Positions 27,293-36,733 of a DNA stretch of 64,000 nt are shown here, one piece after another; positions within the stretch are counted from its first letter, which is position 1, and the number at the start of each line of letters is the position of its first letter. The notes below the pieces were generated by a model that did no database searches, had not been told where the DNA came from, and saw nothing but the letters and a program-made list of their open reading frames with translations. Both the position numbers and the translations under genes were made by a program. The DNA is taken from positions 1,116,001 through 1,180,000 of the forward strand of contig NZ_CP121699.1 of assembly GCF_029761935.1 (NCBI RefSeq). Direction: 5' to 3'. Origin of the DNA: Microbacterium testaceum (lineage in GTDB: Bacteria > Actinomycetota > Actinomycetes > Actinomycetales > Microbacteriaceae).

Positions 27293-28258
27293 TCAGCGCG
27301 TGACGCTGAGCAGGCGGCGCGCGAGGGACTCCTCGACCACCAGCTCGGTGACGAGGTCGGCGGCCAGGGCGCCGCGCAGGCCGTCGAGCTTGGACAGGCT
27401 CGACACCACGCAGAAACGACGGGGAATGCGCCGCACGGTGTCGAGGTCCGGCCCGCTCGAGCGGGCGTTGAGCTCGGGGATGTCGCTCGAGCCGTCGGCG
27501 CGGTAGAACACGGTGGCGCAGTCGCCGACCACGCCCTCGCGCTCGATGACCGCGCGGTCGCGCTCGTCGAAGTAGTCGCCGCTATAGACGTGCGAGGGCA
27601 CGTCGGCGTGCGGGGAGCCGAGCCCGAAAACGAACAGGCCGACGCGCTGCTGGATCTCGAGCACCGAACGCACCGAGCGCTCCCGCCACATCGACTGCTT
27701 GGTGAGGGGGTCGTCGAACAGCGCGGGCACCGGGAATTGGTGCACGGACGACGACCAGGCTGCGCCGAACTTCGACAGGATCTCGCCCGCGTACGGGATG
27801 CCCGAGGTGCGCACGTTGGCCGCGCCGTTCATCTGCACGATGTGGGTGTCGTGGACGTCCTTCTGGGGGACGTGGCGGGCCACGGCCGAGAGGGTCGACC
27901 CCCAGGCCACCCCGATCGTCATCGACGACTCGACGCGCTCCGCCAGGATGCGCGCGGCGGTCAACGCCGTGCGCTCGAGCCGCTCGGCCTCGGAGGTGCG
28001 CGGGGGCGTGGGCACGACGTGCGCCGTGATGCCGAAGCGATCGGCGATCCGCTGGGCCATCTGCCCTCGGGCGTCGTCGGGCGGGCTGATCGAGATCGTG
28101 ACGAGGCCGACGTCGCGGGCGTGCTGGAGCAGACGCGACACCGATGAGCGCGAGACCCTCATCTCGTGCGCGATGGCATCCATCGTGAGGTCCTGCATGT
28201 AGTAGAGCTGCGCCGCGCGCAGGGCGTCACGGGAGCGCTCCTCGGCCTGCGTCACCAC
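27293..28258 (-). CDS. SorC/DeoR-type sugar-sensing transcription regulator
   Basis: DNA-binding regulator with N-terminal helix-turn-helix (YMQDLTMDAIAHEMRVSRSSVSRLLQHARDVGLV, about 20-53) and a C-terminal sugar-phosphate-binding domain of the SorC family (IGVAWGSTL, GLGSPHAD, GDYFD). About 321 residues from the GTG at 28258; a GTG at 28291 is possible in the same frame, but it would lie within a large inverted repeat, so I prefer the inner start. It lies between dhaKLM and glpD, pointing away from glpD, and is likely to control glycerol and dihydroxyacetone genes, sensing a sugar or triose phosphate. Confidence 0.88.
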   Translation of the reverse strand: MVTQAEERSRDALRAAQLYYMQDLTMDAIAHEMRVSRSSVSRLLQHARDVGLVTISISPPDDARGQMAQRIADRFGITAHVVPTPPRTSEAERLERTALTAARILAERVESSMTIGVAWGSTLSAVARHVPQKDVHDTHIVQMNGAANVRTSGIPYAGEILSKFGAAWSSSVHQFPVPALFDDPLTKQSMWRERSVRSVLEIQQRVGLFVFGLGSPHADVPSHVYSGDYFDERDRAVIEREGVVGDCATVFYRADGSSDIPELNARSSGPDLDTVRRIPRRFCVVSSLSKLDGLRGALAADLVTELVVEESLARRLLSVTR

Positions 28259-28285
28259 CGTCCGGTTACCTTCATGAACACTATT

Positions 28286-28322
28286 CTGCACGTTTGTTCA
28301 AGGGGCTTGCAACAACGTGCAG
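28286..28322. promoter_or_regulatory. Inverted repeat, probable operator between the SorC regulator and glpD
   Basis: Arms CTGCACGTTTGTT (28286-28298) and AACAACGTGCAG (28311-28322) are inverted copies apart from one extra T; the spacer is 12 bases. It lies in the divergent intergenic region and would suit binding by the SorC-family regulator, so it could control both directions. An operator is inferred from symmetry and location. Confidence 0.65.
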
Positions 28323-28370
28323 ACAAGCGCATTGTGATCGTCGTACCAACAACGAAAGGTCGCAGTCGAC

Positions 28371-30089
28371 ATGTCGTCCCCCGCTACTCCGCTCCGCGCC
28401 GACGTCCAGGCGCTCCGTGACGCCGAGAACCTCGACGTCCTCATCATCGGAGGGGGCATCAACGGCCTCGCCACCCTCCGCGACCTCGCCCTCCAGGGCG
28501 TGAGCGTCGCGCTCGTGGAGCGCGGCGACTTCGTCTCCGGCGCCTCCTCGGCCTCCAGCCACATGGTGCACGGCGGCATCCGCTACCTCGAGAACGGCGA
28601 GTTCCGCCTCGTCAAAGAAGCGGTCACCGAGCGCAACGACTTGCTCAAGACCGCTCCCCACTACGTCAAGCCGCTCGAGACGACGATCCCGATCTACAAG
28701 ACGTTCTCCGGCATCCTGTCGGCACCCTTCCGTCTTCTCGTCACGCACGGTCGCGGCAAGCCTAACGAGCGCGGCGCGCTGCTCATCAAGGTCGGCCTGA
28801 TCATGTACGACACCTTCTCGCGCGACGGCGGCTCCGTCCCCCGCCACACCTTCCTCGGCAAGAAGAAGTCACTGTCCGAGCTTCCGAAGCTCAACCCCGA
28901 CCTCGCCTACACCGCGACCTACTTCGACGCGTCGATGCATGACCCCGAGCGCATCGCCCTCGACGTGCTGCGCGACGGCATCGAGGCCGGCGCGGGCTGC
29001 ACCCAGGCCGTCAACTACGTCTCGGCCGTCGGCGCCGACGCGAACGGGGTGCGGGTGCGCGACGAGGTGTCCGGCGAGGAGTTCAGCGTCAAGGCGAAGG
29101 TCGTCCTCAACACGGCCGGGCCCTGGACCGACCTGGCCAACCAGGCGATGGGCCTCGACACGACCTTCATGGGCGGCACCAAGGGCTCGCACATCGTGCT
29201 CGACAACCCCGAGCTGCTCGCCGCCACCGGTGGTCGCGAGATCTTCTTCGAGCACTCCGACGGCCGCATCGTCCTCATCTACCCCCTGAAGGACCGCGTC
29301 CTGGTCGGCACCACCGACATCGACGCCGATCCCTCGAAGCCGGTCGTGTGCACCGACGACGAGATCGAGTACTTCTTCGACCTCATCGGACACGTCTTCC
29401 CCACCATCGGCGTGGACCGCTCGCAGATCGTCTACACGTTCTCAGGTATCCGCCCGCTCCCCCGCCACGACGACACCGCCCCCGGCTTCGTCTCGCGCGA
29501 CTACCGCATCGTCGAGGACGAGATCGCGGGCGTCCCCGCCATGAGCCTCGTCGGCGGCAAGTGGACCACCTTCCGCGCTCTCGCCGAGCACCTCAGCATG
29601 AAGACCCTGCAGAAGCTGCGTCGCCCCCACCGCGTCAGCACCCAGGGCCTTCCCATCGGCGGCGGCGCCGGCTTCCCCGCCACGCCCGAGCAGCGTCGCC
29701 GTTGGATCGCCGCGCGCACGAATGCGCACTCCGCGGAGCTCGTCGAAGCGATGCTGGAGCGCTACGGCACCCGCGCCGACGCGATCCTCGCCGCCCTGCC
29801 CGCCGAGCCGACGCCGGTTCCCGACGCCGCCGGGTACTTCCGCGAGGAGCTCGCGTTCATCGCCGAGAACGAGCAGGTCGTGCACCTGATCGACGTGCTG
29901 CTGCGCCGCACGCACCTGGCGTTCGTCGGCGGCATGACCGAGCGCACCCTGCAGGAGGTCGCCGAGGCGGTCGCCGAGCCCCTCGGTTGGGACTCCGCGC
30001 GCGTCGACGAAGAAGTGGCCCGCACTACTGAGATTCTCCGCTCCGCCCACCGTGTCGACCTGGCGCAGGCCGGAGTGGCCCGAATCTGA
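28371..30089 (+). CDS. glpD: Glycerol-3-phosphate dehydrogenase (FAD, aerobic)
   Basis: Membrane-associated flavoenzyme oxidising glycerol 3-phosphate to dihydroxyacetone phosphate and feeding electrons to quinones. 572 residues. FAD site VLIIGGGINGLATLRDLALQ near residue 25, SGASSASSHMVHGGIRYLE (substrate/FAD), GPWTDLANQAMG, and VGTTDIDADPSKPVV. ATG at 28371 with GAAAGG about 10 bases upstream. It is followed by a perfect hairpin and then glpF, with glpK after that. Confidence 0.96.
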   Translation: MSSPATPLRADVQALRDAENLDVLIIGGGINGLATLRDLALQGVSVALVERGDFVSGASSASSHMVHGGIRYLENGEFRLVKEAVTERNDLLKTAPHYVKPLETTIPIYKTFSGILSAPFRLLVTHGRGKPNERGALLIKVGLIMYDTFSRDGGSVPRHTFLGKKKSLSELPKLNPDLAYTATYFDASMHDPERIALDVLRDGIEAGAGCTQAVNYVSAVGADANGVRVRDEVSGEEFSVKAKVVLNTAGPWTDLANQAMGLDTTFMGGTKGSHIVLDNPELLAATGGREIFFEHSDGRIVLIYPLKDRVLVGTTDIDADPSKPVVCTDDEIEYFFDLIGHVFPTIGVDRSQIVYTFSGIRPLPRHDDTAPGFVSRDYRIVEDEIAGVPAMSLVGGKWTTFRALAEHLSMKTLQKLRRPHRVSTQGLPIGGGAGFPATPEQRRRWIAARTNAHSAELVEAMLERYGTRADAILAALPAEPTPVPDAAGYFREELAFIAENEQVVHLIDVLLRRTHLAFVGGMTERTLQEVAEAVAEPLGWDSARVDEEVARTTEILRSAHRVDLAQAGVARI

Positions 30090-30093
30090 GAGA

Positions 30094-30129
30094 ACGTGCG
30101 GGCGCGCCACCTGTTGCGCGCCCGCACGT
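30094..30129 (+). terminator. Perfect 14-base hairpin between glpD and glpF
   Basis: ACGTGCGGGCGCGC (30094-30107) and GCGCGCCCGCACGT (30116-30129) pair without mismatch around an 8-base loop. No T run follows, so it may be a T-less terminator, a partial terminator lowering glpFK expression, or a 3' mRNA-stabilising stem for glpD. Confidence 0.7.
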
Positions 30130-30210
30130 GAGCCGTAGGTTCGGAGCACCGAGCCGCACTACCGCCCGAGCCGAAGGTGTCCGGGTGACGAAAGAAAGGT
30201 CGATGACGAC

Positions 30211-30966
30211 ATGCAAGAAGTGAACCTGGGGCTGTACTTCCTCTCGGAGGTCGTCGGCACCGCGATGCTCATCCTGTTGGGCTGTGGCGTGGTCGCCAAC
30301 GTGGCCCTCGCCAAGACCAAGGGCAACGCCGGCGGCACCCTGATGGTCAACTGGGGTTGGGGTCTGGCGGTCTTCGCCGGTGTCATCGTCTCCGCGTACT
30401 CCGGCGCTCAGCTGAACCCCGCCGTCTCGATCGGCCTCCTGGTCGCCGGCAAGATCGCCTTCGTCCAGTTCCTCGTGGCCGTGGCCGCGCAGATGGTCGG
30501 TGCCATCATCGGCGCCGTCCTCGCCTGGGCGTCGTACAAGCAGCACTTCGACGACGAGCCCGACCCCGCCGCCAAGCTCGGCGTGTTCTCGACCGGTCCC
30601 GCGATCCGGTCGTACGGCTTCAACTTCCTCACCGAGGTCATCGCCACCTTCGTCCTGGTGTTCGTGATCTTCGGCTTCGGTGACTACGGCGTAGCCGACA
30701 TCGGCGTCCCCGGCGGCATCGGCGGCCTCGCGGCCGTCCCCGTGGCGCTGCTCGTGGTCGGTATCGGCGCCTCCCTCGGCGGCCCCACCGGCTACGCGAT
30801 CAACCCGGCCCGCGACCTCGGCCCCCGCATCGCCCACGCGATCCTCCCCATCAAGGGCAAGGGTTCGAGCGACTGGGGCTACGCCTGGGTTCCGGTCGCC
30901 GGTCCCCTCGTCGGTGGTCTGCTCGCGGGTCTGCTGGCTCCCCTGCTCCTCGGCCTCGGCAAGTAA
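30211..30966 (+). CDS. glpF: Glycerol uptake facilitator (aquaglyceroporin)
   Basis: MIP-family channel of 251 residues with six membrane helices. Both pore motifs are visible: NPAVS in SGAQLNPAVSIGLL (about 66-68) and NPARD in GYAINPARDLGPR (about 195-197); Asp after the second motif and Arg in the selectivity filter fit the glycerol type. ATG after GAAAGGTCGATGACGAC. Lies between glpD and glpK; a weak hairpin and 87 bases separate it from glpK. Confidence 0.95.
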   Translation: MQEVNLGLYFLSEVVGTAMLILLGCGVVANVALAKTKGNAGGTLMVNWGWGLAVFAGVIVSAYSGAQLNPAVSIGLLVAGKIAFVQFLVAVAAQMVGAIIGAVLAWASYKQHFDDEPDPAAKLGVFSTGPAIRSYGFNFLTEVIATFVLVFVIFGFGDYGVADIGVPGGIGGLAAVPVALLVVGIGASLGGPTGYAINPARDLGPRIAHAILPIKGKGSSDWGYAWVPVAGPLVGGLLAGLLAPLLLGLGK

Positions 30967-30972
30967 CACCTC

Positions 30973-31000
30973 GGCGGGGGCGTCGCCCGGCGCTCCCGCC
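30973..31000 (+). terminator. Hairpin between glpF and glpK
   Basis: GGCGGGGGCG (30973-30982) pairs with CGCTCCCGCC (30991-31000) with one G-U step. No T run; may reduce read-through or stabilise mRNA ends. Confidence 0.45.
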
Positions 31001-31053
31001 CACCTTCTCCACCTCTTCACCCGTTCACTGAATTCAGACAAAGGAGTCCATCC

Positions 31054-32565
31054 ATGGCCGACTACGTCCTCGCCATCGACCAGGGCACGACCTCGACGCG
31101 CGCGATGATCTTCGACAAGTCCGGGAGCGTCGTCTCCGTCGGACAGAAGGAGCACGAGCAGATCTTCCCGCGCGCGGGATGGGTCGAGCACGACCCCGCC
31201 GAGATCTGGCGCAACACCCAGGAGGTGATCGGCCTGGCCCTCAGCCGCGCCGACATCACCCGCCACGACATCGCCGCCGTCGGCATCACCAACCAGCGCG
31301 AGACCGCGGTGGTCTGGGACAAGAACACCGGCAAGCCCGTGTACAACGCCATTGTCTGGCAGGACACGCGCACGCAGTCCATCGTCGACCGTCTCGCCGA
31401 CGGCGACCCCGAGCGCTACAAGAGCATCGTCGGTCTGCCGCTGGCGACCTACTTCTCGGGCACCAAGATCGTCTGGATCCTCGAGAACGTCGACGGAGCC
31501 CGCGAGAAGGCCGAGGCCGGAGACCTGCTCTTCGGCACGACCGACACCTGGGTGCTGTGGAACCTGACCGGCGGCATCGACGGCGGCGTGCACGCGACAG
31601 ACGTCACCAACGCCAGCCGCACGCTGTTCATGGACCTCGAGACGCTGTCGTGGCGCGAGGACATCCTCGCCGACTTCGGCGTGCCGGCCTCGATGCTCCC
31701 CGAGATCCGCTCCTCCTCCGAGGTCTACGGCACCGTCGAGTCCTCGTCGCTGCTGCGCGAGACGCCGATCGCCGGCATCCTGGGCGACCAGCAGGCCGCG
31801 ACCTTCGGCCAGGCGGCCTTCGACCCGGGTGAGAGCAAGAACACCTACGGCACGGGCAACTTCCTCATCTTCCAGACGGGCGAAGAGATCGTCCACTCGA
31901 AGAACGGTCTGCTCACGACGCTGGGCTACAAGCTCGGCGACCAGCCCGCCCGCTACGCGCTCGAGGGATCCATCGCCGTCACCGGCTCGCTCATCCAGTG
32001 GCTGCGCGATCAGCTCGGCATCATCTCCTCGGCCCCCGAGGTCGAGAAGCTGGCCGAGAGCGTGGACGACAATGGCGGCGTGTACTTCGTCCCGGCGTTC
32101 TCGGGCCTGTTCGCGCCCTACTGGCGTCCCGACGCCCGCGGCGCGATCGTCGGTATGACGCGCTACGTCAACCGCGGCCACATCGCCCGTGCCGCCCTCG
32201 AGGCGACCGCCTTCCAGTCGCGCGAGGTGCTCGACGCCGTCAACGCCGACTCCGGCGTCGACCTGGCCGAGCTCAAGGTCGACGGCGGCATGACCGCCAA
32301 CGACGCTCTCATGCAGTTCCAGGCGGACATCCTCGGCGTACCCGTGGTGCGCCCGGTCGTCGCCGAGACCACCGCCCTGGGTGCCGCGTACGCCGCGGGC
32401 CTCGCGGTCGGCTTCTGGGACAACCTCGACGACCTGCGCGCCAACTGGCAGGAAGACAAGCGCTGGGAGCCCAACATGGACGACGGCGAGCGCGAGCGCG
32501 AGCTGCGCCTGTGGAAGAAGGCCGTCACCAAATCGATGGACTGGATCGACGACGACGTGCGCTGA
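31054..32565 (+). CDS. glpK: Glycerol kinase
   Basis: Phosphorylates glycerol to glycerol 3-phosphate, trapping it after GlpF uptake. 503 residues, the normal length. FGGY-family marks: phosphate-binding [14 protein letters not shown] at the N-terminus, [38 protein letters not shown], the FGGY signature near [20 protein letters not shown] and the ATP-binding AAYAAGLA region. ATG preceded by AAAGGAG. Ends with a strong terminator. Completes the uptake-kinase-dehydrogenase route. Confidence 0.97.
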   Translation: MADYVLAIDQGTTSTRAMIFDKSGSVVSVGQKEHEQIFPRAGWVEHDPAEIWRNTQEVIGLALSRADITRHDIAAVGITNQRETAVVWDKNTGKPVYNAIVWQDTRTQSIVDRLADGDPERYKSIVGLPLATYFSGTKIVWILENVDGAREKAEAGDLLFGTTDTWVLWNLTGGIDGGVHATDVTNASRTLFMDLETLSWREDILADFGVPASMLPEIRSSSEVYGTVESSSLLRETPIAGILGDQQAATFGQAAFDPGESKNTYGTGNFLIFQTGEEIVHSKNGLLTTLGYKLGDQPARYALEGSIAVTGSLIQWLRDQLGIISSAPEVEKLAESVDDNGGVYFVPAFSGLFAPYWRPDARGAIVGMTRYVNRGHIARAALEATAFQSREVLDAVNADSGVDLAELKVDGGMTANDALMQFQADILGVPVVRPVVAETTALGAAYAAGLAVGFWDNLDDLRANWQEDKRWEPNMDDGERERELRLWKKAVTKSMDWIDDDVR

Positions 32566-32580
32566 TCCCACTCCTCACGA

Positions 32581-32617
32581 ACGCACCCCCGTCGGCCTCG
32601 CGCCGGCGGGGGTGCGT
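32581..32617 (+). terminator. Terminator after glpK
   Basis: Eleven-base perfect arms ACGCACCCCCG (32581-32591) and CGGGGGTGCGT (32607-32617), 15 bases after the glpK stop codon, followed by CGTTCG. It lies between convergent glpK and the small membrane protein gene and may serve both. Confidence 0.8.
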
Positions 32618-32660
32618 CGTTCGATGGGCACCGGGTTCCCGGCATCCGGATGCCGAGGAC

Positions 32661-33140
32661 TCAGCGCTGCGGCTTGGGGTACGCCGCCCGGACGGCGTCG
32701 GACTGGAGGTAGTCCGAGACGCCGATGAGGAGGATCGCGAAGAGGATCTGCTCGGTGACCACCCAGAACGGGTAGAGCCCCGGGATCGCCGCGAGCACGA
32801 GAGCGACGACCGGGAAGATCCGGCTGAACAGCTGAAGGCGGCGGAACGCCCAGTACCACCCCGCGCGAGCGCGCCAGAGGAAGTAGAACAGGGTCGTCGT
32901 GATCGCCAGCACCACGAGACAGCGCATCCAGACCGCGAAGCCGACGTCGTCGCCGTTCGCGGTCATCACCAGGGCGATGACGACCGTGGCCACGCCGAGG
33001 ACGAAACCGACCGCGAGCAGAAGGGTGATCGCACGGAACGCCCGGCGGACCTTCGGATCGGCGGAGACGGGAACGCGATGATCGGCCTGGCGGCCTCCCG
33101 CGATCCGATCAAGACGGCGCAGGGCGGGTTCGAGCTGCAT
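32661..33140 (-). CDS. Small membrane protein, function unknown
   Basis: 159 residues with four hydrophobic segments (about 37-60, 71-90, 107-122, 127-144), cytoplasmic basic stretches (DPKVRRAFR, WRARAGWYWAFRR) and a polar N-terminus. I do not recognise a named family. Start ATG 33140 (MQLEPALRRLDRI), with TACAGT (complement 33147-33152) 6 bases upstream, a predicted leaderless mRNA. The frame continues open further upstream, antisense to other genes, and is not used. Confidence 0.75.
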   Translation of the reverse strand: MQLEPALRRLDRIAGGRQADHRVPVSADPKVRRAFRAITLLLAVGFVLGVATVVIALVMTANGDDVGFAVWMRCLVVLAITTTLFYFLWRARAGWYWAFRRLQLFSRIFPVVALVLAAIPGLYPFWVVTEQILFAILLIGVSDYLQSDAVRAAYPKPQR

Positions 33141-33193
33141 GGGCTCACTGTACGACGCCGCCGCATGCTCCTCGTACGCGCGACGCGGCGAAC

Positions 33194-33664
33194 TCAGTCC
33201 GCGGTCACCTCGGGCTCGTGCCGAACCGGGAAGTTGACCGAGTTGGCGATGAAGCACCACTCGCGCGCCTGGCGGTGGGCCGCGCGCGCCGCCTCGATCA
33301 TCGACGCGTCCGCCACGCGGACGCGCGGGCGCAGCACGACCTCGGTGAACGCTCCCCCGCCGTTGCCGTCCTCCTGCAGGGTGCCCGAGGCGTCGTCCTC
33401 GTAACCGGTGACCACGACGCCCACCTTCACGCACGCGTAGAGGTACGACAGCAGGTGGCACTCGCTCAACGCCGCGATCAGCAGTTCTTCGGGGTTCCAC
33501 TTGGCGGGGTCGCCGCGGAAGGGCTTGTCGGCGGATGCCGCGATGGCGGGCTTTCCGCCGACCTCGAGGGTCACGGCCCGCTCGTAGTCGCGATAACCGC
33601 TCGTTCCCGTGCCGAGGTCGCCGGTCCAGGTCGAGCGCAGGCGGTAGTGGTGCTCTCCGTTCAT
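33194..33664 (-). CDS. OsmC family protein
   Basis: 156 residues; probably a thiol peroxidase of the OsmC/Ohr superfamily reducing organic hydroperoxides, though this subgroup is poorly characterised. Family marks: NPEELLIAALSECHLLSYLYAC with the redox Cys in SECH (about 68), and a C-terminal HRQAREWCFIANSV with a second Cys. ATG at 33664; CAGACT lies 7 bases upstream. It converges with nothing; the phosphoesterase gene lies further upstream on the same strand. Confidence 0.88.
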   Translation of the reverse strand: MNGEHHYRLRSTWTGDLGTGTSGYRDYERAVTLEVGGKPAIAASADKPFRGDPAKWNPEELLIAALSECHLLSYLYACVKVGVVVTGYEDDASGTLQEDGNGGGAFTEVVLRPRVRVADASMIEAARAAHRQAREWCFIANSVNFPVRHEPEVTAD

Positions 33665-33744
33665 GTCCCCCAGTCTGCCCGTCGCCGGAGGGGCGGGCAC
33701 CGGAAATCGCGGGAACGGCGACACGCGGCACTCTTCGAACGACG

Positions 33745-33778
33745 AGGCCCCCGCCCGGACGAACCGGACGGGGGCCCT
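33745..33778 (-). terminator. Terminator of the secreted phosphoesterase gene
   Basis: AGGCCCCCGCCCGG (33745-33758) pairs with CCGGACGGGGGCCCT (33764-33778) with one bulge, 10 bases past the stop codon at 33789. GC-rich stem; the following minus-strand sequence (CGTCGTTCG) has only a short T content. Confidence 0.7.
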
Positions 33779-33788
33779 GTGGCCGTGC

Positions 33789-36707
33789 TCAGGCGTGTCG
33801 ACGTCGGCGGCGCAGCACCAGTCCGAGGCCCGCGAGCAGCAGAGCGGCGCCCGACAGCGCGGCCAGAGCGCCCGAGGCGACGCCGGTGGCGGCGAGATCG
33901 CCGCGACGCGCGCTCCCGGGCTGGGAGCTCGCATTCGACGTGGCGACGCCCCCGGTCGCGGAGCCGCCGGCGCCGGCCCCCGGATCGACCGCGGCGACGG
34001 GAGGGGCGACCGTGACGCGCGCCCAGCCCACCAGCTCGCCGGTCGCCGTGTAGACGGCGAGCCGGTGCTCGCCCGCAGCGACGCTCGCCGGGACGACGAG
34101 CGAGATCGACCGGTTCGCCACGGTCGCGGTGCCCAGACCCGTGGGCTGCGAGAAGAGGAACCCGTAGAGCGCCTTCCCGTCGAGACCCGCGGGCACGTTC
34201 ACCGAGACCGTGTCGCCGGCCCGGAAGGTGCTCGGCGTCACCGCGATGGCGCCGTCCTTGCCGGCAGCCAACTGCTCGCCATCCGGAGACCAGGCGGCAT
34301 CCACCCCCATGGTGACCGTCATCTCGAGCGCCGAGCCGGTCCGGGTCCCGATGGACTGGGCGAAGCTCACCGCGTGCGCACCGACGCCGGCGATCGGCGT
34401 CTTCAGCGCGAGACGCCAGGTGCCGTCGGCTCCCACGGCGGCGCGACCGGCGTCCGCCCCGTCGACCCGCACCGTCACCTGCGCCCCCGCGACCCCGCGT
34501 CCCTCGAGCGTCGGAACCGTCGCGGTCGAGGCCTGCACGCCCGACAGCGCCGTGGTCACGGCGAAGGCCGCGGCGGTGGCGTCGAGGTCGGCACGCTGGA
34601 AGAGGAACTGCTCGCGCGGCAGGGCATGGTCGACGATGCGGGTCTCGCCCACGCAGCCGTACCAGCCGTGCTCGGGCTCGGTGTTCCACAGCGAGGCGCC
34701 GATCACCCACGGCATCAGGTCGGCGGCCATCATCCCGCCGACGCCCGAGGCGTTGCGCAGCACCGGCACGCCGTCGACGTACATGATCACGGTTCCCGCG
34801 GCGGGGTCGTTCACGATCGCGACGTGGTGCCAGCTACCCGGCATGATCTCGCCCGACCAGAGCGTGTAGGAGTTCTTCGAGACCGTGTCGGCCGCCGAGA
34901 ACTGGTACTCGCGCAGGTTCGAGATGCCCAGCCAGGCCGCACCGGCCCCCTCGTCGGAGGTGTCGTTGATCCCGATCCAATTGCGCGCGCCGCCTCGACT
35001 GATCGCGGCGCCCCAGCGGTTCGCGGCCTCGGTCCAGTTCGCATCCATCTGCAGGAAGGTCTCGAGGGTGTACCCCGACTCCGCGCTGAGGTGCGCCGAG
35101 GTCGCCGGCGCACCGTACTCGGTCGTGAGGAACGCGAGATTGTCGGGTCCCGTGCTGTTGCGGTGCACGTCGCTGAAGCACACCGCGCCCGGGTCCGCCG
35201 AGTAGAACGGGACGTCCTTGTGGGTCACCGCGATGTCGTCGAGTTCGTCGGGGGCGTCGGTCTGGTCCAGTGGCAGGCGGTACATCGGGCTGGACCCCGC
35301 GATATCGGGGACGACGGTGTTCTCGTCGACGACGCCCTCCTTGACGTCGCCGAACCGCCAGTGCGCCACCGTTCCGGGTACCGCGAAGTAGTCCGACGCG
35401 TCACCGGCGGCGGCGAGCTTCTCGCCGGTCGACGACCCGGTCCACCCCTGCGACACCATGGCCTTCGCGGCGGCGGTGAGGTCGGGACCGTCCGCCTGGG
35501 CCGCCGAGGGCGCACCCCATCCGAAACGGGATCCGAAGTCCATCGCGAGCGAGAACTGCTGCCATGTCCCGGTGAGCACGGGGGCGTCCGTCGACGTTCG
35601 GGAGTTGGCGTGCTTCTTGCCGACCCAGGGCGAGATCGTCGAGACGTCGATGCTGCCGCCCGACAGGTCGAACTCGAACAGCGTCATGATGCCGTTGCCG
35701 CCGTCCGCCGCCATCTGATAGTCCGTCAGCACCTCGTGGACGGGATGCCCGAAGTCGTTCGTGAGCGTGCGCATGGTCGCGCCGTGGAAGTGTCCGTTGA
35801 GCGTCAGGACGATCTGATCGTTCTTGCGGATGAGCTTGTCCCACAGCAGGTCGCCGTACCACCAGCTGGTCGGTGACACCTGGTCCTGGTCGATGCCGAT
35901 GATCGCGTGCGACGACAGGATCACGGGCACGCCTTTGTTGGCGTCCAGGATCCCCTGGGCCCAGGCGAAGGTGTCGTCGGAGGCGTTCCAGCCGAGCGAC
36001 AGCACGACCCAGTCATGCCCCTCGGCCGAGAAGCGGTACGCCGACGAGTACCCGTTCTGGAACGTGCCGAGCAGGCTCGAACCGCCCTGTCGCTGCAGCG
36101 TGGATGCCCCGAAGGAGGCGAGGTAGTTCGACGCGTTGCCCTCCGACGAGCGGGCGCCCTGGTCGGCCACGTCGTGATTGCCGGGAATCACCGAGTAGGG
36201 CACCTTGCCGTCCTCGAGGATCTTCATCGCCTTGCTCGCGGCGCTCCACTGATCACTCTTGCCCTGCTGATCGACGACGTCGCCGAGCTGCATGGTGAAC
36301 GGGATGTTGAGCGCCTTCTTGTTGTCGACGACCCACTGGGTCTGCACCTCGAAGGGGTTCGTCCCGTACTGCGGCACGAATTGCGAGGCGCTGTACCGCG
36401 AGTAGAACTGCGTGTCGGGCAGCACCGGCAGCAAGAAGCTCGAGCGTCCCGTCGCGGAGGAGGTTCCGGATGCCGCGGACCCGGTCGCCGCGGAACCGGT
36501 GGTCCCCGTGGTGCTCGTCGCCGACGCGGTCGTGGACGCGCTCGAGACCGTGTCGGAGGGGGTCGTGCCCGAGGTGGTGCCGGTGGACGTGCCCGAGGCG
36601 GCGACGGCGATCGAAGCGCCGCCGAAGGCGAGGCTCGACACGGCGAGCGCGCCGACGACCAGTCCGGCCGAGAGGCCGCGTACGGAGCGGCGTAGACGAG
36701 GGAACAT
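33789..36707 (-). CDS. Secreted, cell-wall-sorted metallophosphoesterase with LamG-like domain
   Basis: 972 residues. Signal peptide (about 1-37), Ser/Thr/Gly-rich linker (38-92), calcineurin-like phosphoesterase with metal ligands LPDTQFY, QLGDVVDQ, PGNHD, SSHAIIG and NGHFHG (about 93-400), a LamG/jelly-roll domain (about 470-690; WRFGDV, YTLETFLQMD, SWHHVAIVND), an Ig-like domain (about 705-760) and a C-terminal sorting signal LAATG, hydrophobic helix, RRRRRHA. LAxTG fits class E sortases. Substrate unknown. Start ATG 36707; ATG 36719 is also possible. It follows the RICIN/Ig protein gene by 26 bases and is probably co-transcribed. Confidence 0.88.
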   Translation of the reverse strand: MFPRLRRSVRGLSAGLVVGALAVSSLAFGGASIAVAASGTSTGTTSGTTPSDTVSSASTTASATSTTGTTGSAATGSAASGTSSATGRSSFLLPVLPDTQFYSRYSASQFVPQYGTNPFEVQTQWVVDNKKALNIPFTMQLGDVVDQQGKSDQWSAASKAMKILEDGKVPYSVIPGNHDVADQGARSSEGNASNYLASFGASTLQRQGGSSLLGTFQNGYSSAYRFSAEGHDWVVLSLGWNASDDTFAWAQGILDANKGVPVILSSHAIIGIDQDQVSPTSWWYGDLLWDKLIRKNDQIVLTLNGHFHGATMRTLTNDFGHPVHEVLTDYQMAADGGNGIMTLFEFDLSGGSIDVSTISPWVGKKHANSRTSTDAPVLTGTWQQFSLAMDFGSRFGWGAPSAAQADGPDLTAAAKAMVSQGWTGSSTGEKLAAAGDASDYFAVPGTVAHWRFGDVKEGVVDENTVVPDIAGSSPMYRLPLDQTDAPDELDDIAVTHKDVPFYSADPGAVCFSDVHRNSTGPDNLAFLTTEYGAPATSAHLSAESGYTLETFLQMDANWTEAANRWGAAISRGGARNWIGINDTSDEGAGAAWLGISNLREYQFSAADTVSKNSYTLWSGEIMPGSWHHVAIVNDPAAGTVIMYVDGVPVLRNASGVGGMMAADLMPWVIGASLWNTEPEHGWYGCVGETRIVDHALPREQFLFQRADLDATAAAFAVTTALSGVQASTATVPTLEGRGVAGAQVTVRVDGADAGRAAVGADGTWRLALKTPIAGVGAHAVSFAQSIGTRTGSALEMTVTMGVDAAWSPDGEQLAAGKDGAIAVTPSTFRAGDTVSVNVPAGLDGKALYGFLFSQPTGLGTATVANRSISLVVPASVAAGEHRLAVYTATGELVGWARVTVAPPVAAVDPGAGAGGSATGGVATSNASSQPGSARRGDLAATGVASGALAALSGAALLLAGLGLVLRRRRRHA

Positions 36708-36733
36708 ATCTCTTCTCATGTCAGGGTGGTCGA

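Noticed and set aside
30025..32571. 848-codon minus-strand frame over glpF and glpK
   Set aside because: Antisense of two clear genes; no domain recognised.
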